Origin: Brevundimonas pondensis
GTDB lineage: Bacteria; Pseudomonadota; Alphaproteobacteria; Caulobacterales; Caulobacteraceae
DNA length: 64,000 nt
Assembly (NCBI RefSeq): GCF_017487345.1
Contig: NZ_CP062006.1
Coordinates: forward strand, 1,866,001-1,930,000
Reading direction: 5' to 3'
The translations under genes were made by a program, and so were the position numbers. The notes under the pieces were generated by a model, which was given only the letters and a program-made list of their open reading frames with translations, did no database searches and was not told where the DNA came from. Of this stretch, positions 51,612 through 60,776 are shown in pieces (positions within the stretch are counted from its first letter, which is position 1; each line of letters begins with the position of its first letter).

Positions 51612-51887
51612 TTCAGGCTTCACGCCGTCGCGGCCAGGGAAGCGGATGAGACCTGTTCGCCGGGGCATCCCTGCCCGTCGGCCAGCGGCGCATCTGCGAC
51701 CGCCGCCCTGAACCGGCTCGTGGCGGGAAAGAGCCTGACCTGCGAGGTGACCGGCCGAAGCTACAGGCGCATCACGGCCATCTGCCGAAGATCGGACGGC
51801 GAAGAGATCAACTGCGCCATGGTGCGCAGCGGGACCACCGTGATCTGGGACAAGTTCAACAGACAGCGCCCGCTCTGCAGAGGCTGA
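51612..51887 (+). pseudogene. Thermonuclease-family (SNase-like) gene, 5'-truncated
   Basis: A frame without a start codon reads LHAVAAREADETC, then ATAALNRLVAGKSLTCEVTG, RSYRRITAICRRSDGEEINC, AMVRSGTTVIWDKFN and a stop at 51885. This is the C-terminal half of the staphylococcal-nuclease-like family: the SYxRITAxC and LNxxMVRSG-like stretches and paired cysteines are typical. The first half with two catalytic residues is lost. The region before it is occupied by the divergent gene at 51376-51600. Confidence 0.7.
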
Positions 51888-52119
51888 ATGAGGATTGAGC
51901 GGCGCCACGGGCGCGAGGCGAGACACTCCGACCCAGTGGTCAGAGCATGACACGGGCGCCGACGCCCGAACCAGACACCTGACCCCTGACCGCCGAAGTC
52001 TCGCCCGCCCCGACGGCGGGCGGCCTTGAGAACTTCAGGCCAGAACCCTGATGGCGCCGACCCGTACACGATCAATGAGCGGAGGCACGGTTATTGGCGA
52101 GCCCCCGCAGCTTGCCGGG

Positions 52120-52596
52120 TCAGTTTTGCGGCTGGGGGGTGGTGCTGGTCACGACGGCGGGATCGTTCGCTGGCGGCGTGGACGGAGCAGGACGCTCGAC
52201 CACCACCGGCGCCGCCGCCCGGGCTTCGGCCACGCGAGCCTCTGCTGCAGCGCGGAGAGCTTCCGAACGGGCCGTGGCGCTTTGCGCCTGCGCGATCGCT
52301 ACGCTGTCGCGGCTGCTGTTGATTTGGTTCTGGGCGATGGCGGTCTCAGCGCTCTGGCGGGCGCTTTCGGCGGCGGCCTCCGCCTGGGCGGTGCGAAGGT
52401 CCGCTTCGGTCATCCCTCCGTCGGGACGCGTCAGGACATAGATCAGACCGAATACAACGGCGGCGAGAAGAATGCCCACAACCCACCACAGGGCCACGTT
52501 GCTCTCGCGTTCAACGATGATCCGTTCTTCGACGCGACGGCCGGAAGGGCCGGTCGGCGGGATGGCGTTGGGATCAGATCTCTTGAGCTCGTCCAT
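52120..52596 (-). CDS. Membrane-anchored coiled-coil protein
   Basis: 158 aa. A hydrophilic start (MDELKRSDPNAIPPTG), one membrane helix at about residues 35-56 (ALWWVVGILLAAVVFGLIYV), then a long Ala/Glu/Gln-rich coiled coil (EADLRTAQAEAAAESARQSA onward) and a Pro/Thr-rich end. GAGGAG precedes the ATG at 52596. The likely topology is a periplasmic coil anchored in the inner membrane. No family recognised. Confidence 0.7.
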   Translation of the reverse strand: MDELKRSDPNAIPPTGPSGRRVEERIIVERESNVALWWVVGILLAAVVFGLIYVLTRPDGGMTEADLRTAQAEAAAESARQSAETAIAQNQINSSRDSVAIAQAQSATARSEALRAAAEARVAEARAAAPVVVERPAPSTPPANDPAVVTSTTPQPQN

Positions 52597-52864
52597 GGTC
52601 TTTCTCCTCGTTGCCCGGCTCAAACCACGCGGCCGAAGCAATGGTTCCGCTTACCGATGCGAGGGTCCCGCCCTGTCGAAACAGCCTGGCAAAGGCCGTT
52701 GACGGCCGCTGCTTCCTCCGGGCGGCGGGATGATCCACCAGGAGACCAGGCGCACGCCCTGCGGCCCTCCGAGGCCTTGAGGCCATGTCGACGAAGCCGG
52801 GTCCAGGGTCGCGCAAAAGGGCAGGACCCGACGGCATGGGCCAGTCCGCCTGAAGCTGCGTCCC

Positions 52865-53200
52865 TCATCCGTCCTTCAGTCCGGCGAACCAGGCCGCGTA
52901 GGCGGTGTTGCGCGCCAGGCGGCGATTGACGTCAGGCGCGCCGTCGCTCCACCAGGGCGGCCCCCTTTCGCCCAGTGAAACCTTGGCCCCATCCACCTCG
53001 CTTCGAGCGAGCGCCAGGGCCTGTTCATCCCCGGCCCGCAGAGCGTCCCTGACCGCCCTGCGGGCGCGCATCAGGTCCCCTACGAGGCCCCGGCGCGCCT
53101 CGGCGGCGAGAGACGGGTTCGAGCATCGCCAAAGGCGCCCCCGGACGACGAAATACCGCCCGTCCGGCGTGACTGGATGGGAGCGCCCCTGGTCCCTCAA
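52865..53200 (-). CDS. Conserved hypothetical protein beside Ku
   Basis: 111 aa: SHPVTPDGRYFVVRGRLWRC, SNPSLAAEARRGLVGDLMRA, VDGAKVSLGERGPPWWSDGA and an end with NTAYAAWFAG. I recall this small protein in other proteobacteria as a frequent neighbour of Ku or LigD. Its TTG start overlaps the Ku stop codon (TTGA), so the two are co-translated. A link to end joining is inferred from that coupling only. Confidence 0.75.
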   Translation of the reverse strand: MRDQGRSHPVTPDGRYFVVRGRLWRCSNPSLAAEARRGLVGDLMRARRAVRDALRAGDEQALALARSEVDGAKVSLGERGPPWWSDGAPDVNRRLARNTAYAAWFAGLKDG

Positions 53201-54057
53201 CTGGCGCGTCGGCGAGGCGAAGCTCGAGACGTCTTGGCCGGTGCGGCCGACTTGGGCGTCCGGCCGCGTCCCTTGGTCCTCGGAGCCGCCCCCTGGAGGC
53301 TGGCGCGAAGGGCGGCCATGAGGTCCACGACATTGGTGTCTTCCGGCTCGGCCGAGCGCACCGGCTTGTGGCCTTTCTGCTTGGCCGCGATCAGGGCCTT
53401 GAGCGCCTCTTCGTAGCGGTCGACGAACAGGTCCGGATCAAAGGGCCCGGCCTGCTGCTCGATGATGCGCCGGGCGATATCGATCATGGCGGGATCGGGT
53501 TGTTTGTCCGATATGGCGCCAAAGACGTCCCGGGTGTCCCGCACCTCGCCTCGGGTGCGCAGGGAATAGGCCAGAATCCCCTGGTCACGGGGCTCCAGCG
53601 CCAGAAGGCGCTCGCGTGTCGACAGGACCACCCGGCCCAGGGCGATCTTGCCCTCCGACCGCATGGCCTCACGGATCACGCCGAAGGCTTCCTCGGCGAT
53701 CGCCCCGGCGGGGGCGAGATAATAGGGATTGTCCCAGTAAAGCCGATCAATCTCGTCGGCGGGGACGAACCGTTCGATATCGATCGTCTTGGTACTCTCG
53801 AGCTTGACCGACTTGATCTCCTCATCGGTGAGCAGAATGTATTCGTCCTTGGCGACGGCGTAGCCCTTGACCAGGGAAGACCGCTCGACGGGCCCGGTGT
53901 CGGGATCCGTCGTCACCATGCGGATGCGGTTATTGGTCTCCGGATTGATGAGGTTGAAATGAACCTCGCCGCCGGAATTGGTGGCCGTATAGAGGGCGAC
54001 CGGGCAGGTCACGAGAGACAGACGCAGGTGTCCCTGCCAGGTGGGGCGAAAGGCCAT
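53197..54057 (-). CDS. ku: Non-homologous end joining protein Ku
   Basis: 286 aa homodimeric Ku that binds DNA ends and recruits ligase D. Typical parts: WQGHLRLSLVTCPVALYTAT, GYAVAKDEYILLTDEEIKSV, IDIERFVPADEIDRLYWDNP, YYLAPAGAIAEEAFGVIREA and GRVVLSTRERLLALEPRDQG. A basic C-terminal tail (KSAAPAKTSRASPRRRAS) should add DNA binding. No ligD is visible within the window. Confidence 0.96.
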   Translation of the reverse strand: MAFRPTWQGHLRLSLVTCPVALYTATNSGGEVHFNLINPETNNRIRMVTTDPDTGPVERSSLVKGYAVAKDEYILLTDEEIKSVKLESTKTIDIERFVPADEIDRLYWDNPYYLAPAGAIAEEAFGVIREAMRSEGKIALGRVVLSTRERLLALEPRDQGILAYSLRTRGEVRDTRDVFGAISDKQPDPAMIDIARRIIEQQAGPFDPDLFVDRYEEALKALIAAKQKGHKPVRSAEPEDTNVVDLMAALRASLQGAAPRTKGRGRTPKSAAPAKTSRASPRRRAS

Positions 54058-54149
54058 GATCCGAACTCCTGGCGGACCTCACGCCCGCCACCGCGGATTC
54101 AACACCGTCCCCCGGGATTTGCTCCGTCAGGCTGGCGGACCCGCCCGCA

Positions 54150-54386
54150 TCAGCCGCAGGGTTCGGCCTGACCGTCGCCAAGGTCGATGACGAAGCAATG
54201 TTCCCGTCCGCCGTCCAGCTCGGCCACGAAAACCCGGATCTCATCGTCGGCGTCCACGGGCGGCGCGTAGATTTCCGTGTATCCGACGGCGGCGGCCTCG
54301 AAGCTCGGCGCCTCGATGACATGTCCGTGGGCCCGTCCCACGCCCTCGGCATAGGCGAAATAGCGATGCTGTTCAGCTTCGATCAT
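54150..54386 (-). CDS. DUF5961 family protein
   Basis: 78 aa: QHRYFAYAEGVGRAHGHVIE, APSFEAAAVGYTEIYAPPVD, DDEIRVFVAELDGGREHCFV and IDLGDG. The His-Gly-His and the pattern of a single small alpha/beta domain fit DUF5961, found mostly in alphaproteobacteria and of unknown function. GAGGAG lies before the ATG. Divergent from imuA. Confidence 0.75.
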   Translation of the reverse strand: MIEAEQHRYFAYAEGVGRAHGHVIEAPSFEAAAVGYTEIYAPPVDADDEIRVFVAELDGGREHCFVIDLGDGQAEPCG

Positions 54387-54489
54387 GGGCTCTCCTCCTC
54401 AAATGAATGCGGCAGGCGGCAAAAGGATTCCATGATTCGACGGGGAATAAGCCCTTCTCCTGATTGACTCCGTCTCGAAATGAGAACCA

Positions 54490-54504
54490 GAACACAACAG
54501 GAAC
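54490..54504 (+). promoter_or_regulatory. LexA (SOS) box of the imuA-imuB-dnaE2 cassette
   Basis: GAAC-ACAACAG-GAAC, an exact match to the alphaproteobacterial LexA site (GTTC-N7-GTTC read on the other strand). It lies 27 bases before the imuA start, which is itself preceded by AAAGGAGG. Confidence 0.9.
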
Positions 54505-54531
54505 ATTATAGACCTCGGAAAGGAGGCCGTC

Positions 54532-55290
54532 ATGCATGTCCGGCCTGTCGCCGAGCTGGCAGCCTTGCGCGCCCGCATTGAAAACCTGGAGACGTCCGGT
54601 CGCCCCCGCGCCGGCGTCCTGCCCTTCGGCGTCCCTGTCGTCGACGCCGCTCTGCCCCAGGGCGGGCTCGCCCTCGGCGCCCTGCACGAGGTGGCCGGCG
54701 GCGGCGACGGGGCGGTGGACGGCGCGATCGCCGCCCTCTTCGCGGCCGGCATAGCCGCCCGCCTGCCCGGCCAGGTGCTCTGGTGCCTGACCCGCCCGGA
54801 TCTCTTCGCCCCCGCCCTGCAGCAGGTCGGGCTCGGGCCGGAGCGCGTCCTCTATCTTGAGGCCGGCGACGAGAAGAGCCTGATGGCCTGTTTTGAGGAG
54901 GGCCTGCGCTACGGCGGTCTGGGCGCCGTTGTGGCGGAGACCGCCCGTCTCTCCATGACCGCCTCACGCCGCCTCCAGCTCGCCGCCGAAGGCTCGGGGG
55001 TCACCGCCATCGCGATACGGCGCTGGCGGCGCGCGAGCGAGGCCGCCGACTTCGGTCAACCGACGGCGGCGGTCACCCGGTGGCGGGTGACCGCCCAGCC
55101 CTCCTCGCCCCTCCCCGCGCCCGGCGTCGGCCGCCCGCGTTGGTTCGTCGAACTGCTTCGCTGTCGCTCCGGCGACTGCGCCGATTTCTCTCTGGAAGCC
55201 TGTGATGAAAAGGGTCGTCTCGCTCTACCTGCCGAACTGGCCGATCGATCGGCTGCGCCGGCGGCTAGGGTCCGCCGCGCCGCCGCCTGA
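54532..55290 (+). CDS. imuA: Mutagenesis protein ImuA
   Basis: 252 aa RecA-like protein of the damage-induced mutagenesis cassette. Visible: PFGVPVVDAALPQGGLALGA, LHEVAGGG, QVLWCLTRPDLFAPALQQVG and FEEGLRYGGLGAVVAETARL. ImuA helps ImuB and DnaE2 bypass lesions in Caulobacter. The last 28 codons overlap imuB by 86 bases, more than usual. The ribosome-binding site AAAGGAGG is strong. Confidence 0.93.
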   Translation: MHVRPVAELAALRARIENLETSGRPRAGVLPFGVPVVDAALPQGGLALGALHEVAGGGDGAVDGAIAALFAAGIAARLPGQVLWCLTRPDLFAPALQQVGLGPERVLYLEAGDEKSLMACFEEGLRYGGLGAVVAETARLSMTASRRLQLAAEGSGVTAIAIRRWRRASEAADFGQPTAAVTRWRVTAQPSSPLPAPGVGRPRWFVELLRCRSGDCADFSLEACDEKGRLALPAELADRSAAPAARVRRAAA

Positions 55291-56732
55291 GACGCCGACC
55301 GTCCTCGTCGGACGGGATCGCCGCCGACGCATCCTCACCGCCTGCAATCCTGCAGCCCGCGCCCTAGGGTTGCGCCCCGGCATGGCCGCGGTCCAGGCCC
55401 ATGCTCTCGTCCCTGGCCTCGAGCCCTTTGACGGCGCTCCCGTCGAAGACGCCGCCGCGCTTGAGCGGCTCGCCCTCTGGGCGCTGCGCCGCTACGCCCC
55501 GGTCTGCGCGGCGGATGCGCCCGACGGCCTCGCCATCGACGTCACGGGCGCCGCCCATCTCCGCGGCGGAGAGGAGGGTCTCCTGGCCGACCTGGAAGCG
55601 CGTCTGGCGGAGGCCGGCGTCCGCGCCCGGGCCGTCGTCGCCCCCACCTATGGCGCCGCCCATGCCGCAGCGCGCCATGGCGGACCCGCTATCATCACCG
55701 AGGGCGAGATCGGCCCGTGCCTGGCCGACCTGCCCCTCGCCGCCCTGAGGCTTTCGCCGGACCTCATCCAGTCCCTGGGCCGCATGGGTTTCGAGACCAT
55801 CCTGGATCTGGAACGGCAGCCCCGCGCGCCCCTGACGCTCCGCTTCGGCCCCGAGGCCGGCAAGCGCCTGGACCAGGCCTTTGGCCGGGCCTTCGAACCC
55901 ATCATTCCCGTCATCGAGGCGGAGCAGATCCGGGTGGAGCAGGTCTTCGCCGAACCCATAGGCGCAGCCGAAACCCTGGCGCGCTACGTCGGCCTTCTGA
56001 CAGACGCGCTTTGCACCCAGCTGGAAGGACAGGGCCTGGGCGCACGACGCCTCGACTGGCTCTGTCATCGTGTCGATCATCGCATCGAGGCCGTCCGGGT
56101 CGGCACGGCCCGGCCTGTGCGGGACCGTCGTCGACTGACCCGACTGTTGCAGGACAAGATCGAGACCGTCTCGCCCGGATTCGGCATAGAGCGGATGACG
56201 CTGACGGCCTCCATCGCCGAACCGCTGGACTGGCGGCCGAGCCCCTCCAGCCTGACGGACGAGGCGGCGCCCGACATCTCCGGCCTGGTTGATCTGCTCG
56301 CCAATCGCATCGGCGCCCGCAGCCTTTACCGCATGGCGCCCGCGCAAAGCGACGTCCCGGAACGATCCGTCCGCAAGACCTCCCCGCTCGCCGCTTCCGC
56401 CCCGCCCCCTCCCGGGCGCCTGGGTTCCGGACTGGCCGCGGCCCGTGCGTCTCTTTCCCTCGCCCGAGCCGGTCCAGACCATGGCGCTCCTGCCGGACAA
56501 TCCCCCGACCCATTTTACCTGGCGGGGCGTGCGGCGACGCATTCGGCGGGCAGACGGTCCGGAGCGGATCTACGGCGAGTGGGGCCGGCGCGACGCGGAG
56601 ATGTGGGCCGTCCGGGATTATTTCCAGGTCGAGGACGAGGCCGGTGAACGCTTCTGGCTGTTCCGGGCCGGGGATGGCCTGGACGCCCGGACCGGTTCCC
56701 AGGCCTGGTTCATCCACGGGCGGTTCGGATGA
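55205..56732 (+). CDS. imuB: ImuB (inactive Y-family polymerase homologue), apparent frameshift
   Basis: Hub protein that links ImuA, DnaE2 and the beta clamp. Frame one covers [19 protein letters not shown] through [20 protein letters not shown]; the catalytic acids of active Y polymerases are missing, as expected. Near 56400-56413, in a C-rich run, the family sequence jumps to another frame: [37 protein letters not shown] and [12 protein letters not shown], ending at 56732 exactly in the dnaE2 start (ATGA). The two parts together give a normal length of about 509 aa. One extra base (real mutation or sequencing error) explains the pattern. Confidence 0.85.
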
Positions 56733-59700
56733 GGTACGCCGAGCTCCAATGCGCCTCCCACTTCTCTTTTCTGAGGGGCGCCAGCGCCTGCGAGGAGCTG
56801 TTCGCCGAGGCGGCCGCATGCGGTCTCGAAGCTCTGGCGGTCACTGATCGCAACAGCCTGGCCGGAATCGTCCGCGCTCATGAAGCGGCCAAGGCCACGG
56901 GGGTGCGCCTGATCGTCGGCTGCAGTCTCGAGCTGACGGACGGCGCCGTGGTCCTCGTCTATCCGACCGATCGGCCCGCCTATTCGCGCCTGACGCGCCT
57001 GCTGTCCCTGGGAAAGCGAAGAGGCGGCAAGGGCCGTTGTCTGCTGGACTGGGAGGACCTCGCCGGCCATGCCGAAGGCCTGGTGGCCGTGCTGGTCCCT
57101 GACCGCCCGGACGCCGCCGCCCGCCGTCGGCTTCAGCAGTTGAAGGCGGTCTTCGGCCCCAACGCCCATGTCGCCCTCACCCTGCGCCGACGCCCGCGCG
57201 ACCAGATGCGTCTTCATGAGCTGGCATGCATGGCGGCTGACGCCGGCGTCGCGACCGTGGTCGTCAACGACGTCCTCTACCACCATCCCGACCGCCGCAT
57301 TCTGCAGGACGTCCTCACCTGCATCCGCGAAGGCTGCACCATCGACAGCGTCGGCTTCCGGCGCGAGCGATCGGCCGACCGGCATCTGAAGCAGGCCGTC
57401 GAGATGCACCGCCTGTTCAGGGCCTGGCCGGAGGCTTTGGCGCGAACCCTTGAGATCGCCGACCGGTGCCGCTTTTCGCTCGACGAGTTGGCCTACCAGT
57501 ACCCCGAAGAGGCCAGCCTCCCCGGGATGACGCCCCAGCAGGCCCTTGAGCACCTCACCTGGGAAGGCGCGAAGACCCGTTATCCGGAAGGCCTGCCCGA
57601 CAAGGTCCGAAAGAGCCTGGAGCATGAACTTCGTCTGATCGAGACGATGGCCTACGCCCCCTATTTCCTGACGGTCCACGCCATCGTTCGCTTCGCCCGC
57701 AGCCAGGACATTCTTTGCCAGGGCCGGGGCTCGGCCGCCAATTCAGCGGTCTGCTATGTGCTGGGCGTCACCTCGATCGACCCGGAACGCAATGACCTCC
57801 TGTTCGAGCGCTTCATCAGCCAGGAGCGTAAGGAGCCTCCGGACATTGATGTCGATTTCGAGCATGAGCGCCGCGAGATCGTCATCCAGTGGATATTCGA
57901 GACCTATGGACGTCGCCACGCGGCCCTGTGCTCTACGGTCATCCGCTACCGGTCCCGCGGCGCCCTGCGCGACGTGGGCAAGGCCCTGGGACTGTCGGAA
58001 GACATCATCAAGGGCCTGTCCTCCCAGATCTGGAGCTATTCCAGCGAGGGCGTCGAGGCCCGGCACGTCGAGGGGCTCAACCTCAACCTCGGCGATCGCC
58101 GCCTGAGGCTGGCGCTTGACCTGGCGCGCCAGCTTATCGGTTTCCCGCGCCACCTGAGCCAGCACCCCGGCGGTTTCGTCCTCACCCACGACCGCCTGGA
58201 CGACCTGGTCCCCATCGAGCCGGCGGCGATGAAGGATCGCCAGATCATCGAATGGGACAAGGACGACATCGACGCCCTGAAGTTCATGAAGGTCGATGTC
58301 CTGGCCCTCGGCATGCTGAGCTGCATGAAACGCGGCTTCGACCTGCTGGCGGAACACAAGGGCGTGGCCCTCGACCTGGCGACCATTCCGGCGGAGGATC
58401 CCATGACCTACGCCATGATCCGCAAGGCCGACACCCTGGGCGTCTTCCAGATCGAGAGCCGCGCCCAGATGGCCATGCTGCCGCGGATCAAGCCGCGCAC
58501 CTTCTATGATCTGGTCATCCAGGTGGCCATCGTCCGGCCCGGCCCCATCCAGGGCGACATGGTTCACCCCTATCTGCGTCGCCGCGAAGGCCGCGAGCCG
58601 GTCGACTATCCCCGCCCTGAACTGGAGAAGGTGCTGGGCAAGACCCTCGGCGTCCCCCTCTTCCAGGAGCAGGCCATGCGGGTCGCGATTGAATGCGCGG
58701 GCTTCACCGCCTCTGAAGCCGACCAGCTGCGCCGGGCCATGGCCACCTTCAAGTTCACGGGCGGGGTCAGCCACTTCAAGGACAAGCTGGTCGGGGGCAT
58801 GGTCGAGCGCGGCTATACCGCGGAGTTCGCGGAAAAGACCTTCAGCCAGCTCGAGGGTTTCGGCTCCTACGGCTTTCCCGAAAGCCACGCCGCCTCCTTC
58901 GCCCTGATCGCCTATGCCTCGTCCTGGCTCAAACGCCATCATCCGGACGTCTTCTGCGCCGCCCTCCTGAACGCCCAGCCCATGGGCTTCTACGCCCCGG
59001 CCCAGATCGTCCGGGACGCCCGGGAACACGGCGTCGAGATCCGCCCCGCCTGCGTCAACGCCAGCCGTTGGGACTGCACCCTCGAAAGGGCCCGTGACGG
59101 GGACTTCGCCGTGCGCCTGGGCCTGAGGATGGTGCGAGGCCTCGCCAATGCAGACGCGGCCCGCATCATGGCGGCGAGGTCGGACGGTCCCTTCACCTCC
59201 GTGGACGATCTCTGGCGCCGCGCGGCCGCGCCCGCCGCCAGCCTGGTCCGCCTGGCCGAGGCCGACGCCTTCAGCCCGTCGTTGCGGCTCGAAAGGCGCG
59301 AGGCCCTCTGGGCCATCAAGGCCCTTAGGGAGGCCCCCTTGCCCCTTTTCGCGGCCGCCGACGCCCGTGACGGATCGGTCCAGGCCGAGGTCCCGGAAGC
59401 CCTGCCCGACCTGAGACCGATGACGCCCGGCCGGGAGGTGGTGGAAGACTATGGCCATCTGGGCCTGACGCTGCGTGATCATCCCCTGAGCTTCATTCGG
59501 GGCGATCTTCTGCGCAGACACGTGATGACCTGCGCCGACGGCACGGCCATGCGCGATCGCCGCCTTACACGGATCGCGGGCCTGGTCCTGGTGCGGCAGA
59601 AGCCCGGCAGCGCCAAGGGGGTGATGTTCATCACCATCGAGGACGAGACCGGGGTCGCCAATCTCGTCATCTGGCCCAGCCTCTACGAGGCCCAGCGCCG

Positions 59701-59986
59701 TGTCGTCCTCTCCTCAAGCCTGCTGGTCGTCGACGGCAAGGTCCAGCGCGAGGGCGAGGTCGTCCACATCGTCGCGACGAAGCTCCATGACGGCTCAGGC
59801 CTGCTGGCCTCCATAGGCGAGAGGGATCAGACCTTCCGTCTTCCTCACGGCCGCGGCGACGAAGCCCACATGGGCAGCGGCCTCGATTCCCGCTCCGCGC
59901 CCCCGCGGGGGGTTCAGGTCCGCGACATCTATATTCCAGACCTCTCTCCGGAGACGATCAAAGTCCGATCCCGGGATTTCTGCTGA
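56729..59986 (+). CDS. dnaE2: Error-prone DNA polymerase DnaE2 (ImuC)
   Basis: 1085 aa C-family polymerase for SOS translesion synthesis. N-terminal PHP domain ([40 protein letters not shown]); polymerase core with [20 protein letters not shown], the catalytic region [20 protein letters not shown] and [15 protein letters not shown] [18 protein letters not shown]; helix-hairpin-helix and OB domain near the end ([20 protein letters not shown]). Coupled to imuB by an ATGA overlap. Third member of the LexA-controlled cassette. Confidence 0.96.
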   Translation: MRYAELQCASHFSFLRGASACEELFAEAAACGLEALAVTDRNSLAGIVRAHEAAKATGVRLIVGCSLELTDGAVVLVYPTDRPAYSRLTRLLSLGKRRGGKGRCLLDWEDLAGHAEGLVAVLVPDRPDAAARRRLQQLKAVFGPNAHVALTLRRRPRDQMRLHELACMAADAGVATVVVNDVLYHHPDRRILQDVLTCIREGCTIDSVGFRRERSADRHLKQAVEMHRLFRAWPEALARTLEIADRCRFSLDELAYQYPEEASLPGMTPQQALEHLTWEGAKTRYPEGLPDKVRKSLEHELRLIETMAYAPYFLTVHAIVRFARSQDILCQGRGSAANSAVCYVLGVTSIDPERNDLLFERFISQERKEPPDIDVDFEHERREIVIQWIFETYGRRHAALCSTVIRYRSRGALRDVGKALGLSEDIIKGLSSQIWSYSSEGVEARHVEGLNLNLGDRRLRLALDLARQLIGFPRHLSQHPGGFVLTHDRLDDLVPIEPAAMKDRQIIEWDKDDIDALKFMKVDVLALGMLSCMKRGFDLLAEHKGVALDLATIPAEDPMTYAMIRKADTLGVFQIESRAQMAMLPRIKPRTFYDLVIQVAIVRPGPIQGDMVHPYLRRREGREPVDYPRPELEKVLGKTLGVPLFQEQAMRVAIECAGFTASEADQLRRAMATFKFTGGVSHFKDKLVGGMVERGYTAEFAEKTFSQLEGFGSYGFPESHAASFALIAYASSWLKRHHPDVFCAALLNAQPMGFYAPAQIVRDAREHGVEIRPACVNASRWDCTLERARDGDFAVRLGLRMVRGLANADAARIMAARSDGPFTSVDDLWRRAAAPAASLVRLAEADAFSPSLRLERREALWAIKALREAPLPLFAAADARDGSVQAEVPEALPDLRPMTPGREVVEDYGHLGLTLRDHPLSFIRGDLLRRHVMTCADGTAMRDRRLTRIAGLVLVRQKPGSAKGVMFITIEDETGVANLVIWPSLYEAQRRVVLSSSLLVVDGKVQREGEVVHIVATKLHDGSGLLASIGERDQTFRLPHGRGDEAHMGSGLDSRSAPPRGVQVRDIYIPDLSPETIKVRSRDFC

Positions 59987-60119
59987 TCGAACAGGCATGC
60001 GGCGCACAAGACACAATGCGCAAAAGTCGCCCGTGGGCAGGAACATCCCGCGCCTCACGGCCCTTTTCGAGGCGACAGGGATCATCGACCGCCCCCTACC
60101 GTTCACGAGTATCCGACGC

Positions 60120-60269
60120 ATGCCCCGTAACATTGCCACCCCGGCCACCCTGCGCGCCCTTCAACAGGAGGCGGAAAGGATGGCCCGGCTCTCGCCCTTC
60201 ACCGCCGACCGCGAGCGCTTCTACAGGATCGCGCAGCGCTACCGTGAGCAGGCCGAAAAGCAGGACTAG
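60120..60269 (+). CDS. Hypothetical small protein after dnaE2
   Basis: 49 aa: MPRNIATPATLRALQQEAER followed by MARLSPFTADRERFYRIAQR and EQAEKQD, entirely helical and charged. An in-frame ATG at 59997 would give 90 aa, but the first 41 residues look less protein-like. Neither start has a strong ribosome-binding site. No family recognised; possibly the last gene of the imu transcript. Confidence 0.55.
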   Translation: MPRNIATPATLRALQQEAERMARLSPFTADRERFYRIAQRYREQAEKQD

Positions 60270-60392
60270 AAGGCAACCCGTCTCAGGGCCCGTCTCAAGG
60301 CCCCTCTCAGGGCGCGCCCTTGATCCCCGCCTGGTTCAGACCACGGCGAGCGCGCTTCAGGTTTCTTCCCTGACGCCCTGGTCGAGATGGGA

Positions 60393-60539
60393 TCAGGTTT
60401 CGCGGTCTGACGCGCTGGCTGCAGCACCGGGCTCCGCCTCATTCAGCGGCGATTTTTGGGACTGGCGCCGGCTACGCCTGATGGCCACCACCGCGATGGC
60501 GGTGAACAGAACGCCGAGGGCGACCAGAACATAATTCAT
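60393..60539 (-). CDS. Small membrane protein
   Basis: 48 aa: MNYVLVALGVLFTAIAVVAI is a single membrane helix, followed by RRSRRQSQKS and an acidic-to-polar tail. GGAGG lies six bases before the ATG. Its start overlaps the stop of another small membrane protein (ATGA), indicating coupled translation. No family recognised. Confidence 0.55.
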   Translation of the reverse strand: MNYVLVALGVLFTAIAVVAIRRSRRQSQKSPLNEAEPGAAASASDRET

Positions 60540-60661
60540 CTCTCGCCTCCAAGACGCCAGCCTCTTCCCAACCGCTTGAAGGCGCGGCTGGCGAGGGAAA
60601 GCCCGACCGCCACAGGGACGGCGAAGACCATGACAAGAAGAAACGCGGCTGCCGTGTTCAT
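60536..60661 (-). CDS. Small membrane protein, upstream partner
   Basis: 41 aa: MNTAAAFLLVMVFAVPVAVG, one helix, then a basic end (SRAFKRLGRGWRLGGER). No good ribosome-binding site is visible, but the ATGA overlap with the next gene and the topology like that of its partner support it. Function unknown. Confidence 0.42.
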   Translation of the reverse strand: MNTAAAFLLVMVFAVPVAVGLSLASRAFKRLGRGWRLGGER

Positions 60662-60776
60662 GAAGAACAAGCGCCGCGCGGCGCCGCCCAGTTCCCCTCG
60701 CGCGTCCGACATATCCGGAGCAACCGACAGCCGATGCAGCCGTTGATCGGAGAACCTTCACCGTGACGAGCAAAAC

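Noticed and set aside
55364..56542. 392-codon minus-strand frame opposite imuB
   Set aside because: Antisense shadow; no ribosome site and no recognisable domain.
57743..59521. 592-codon minus-strand open frame opposite dnaE2
   Set aside because: Lies wholly antisense to a clear dnaE2; residues are those of a reverse-complement frame and show no motifs or start signals.
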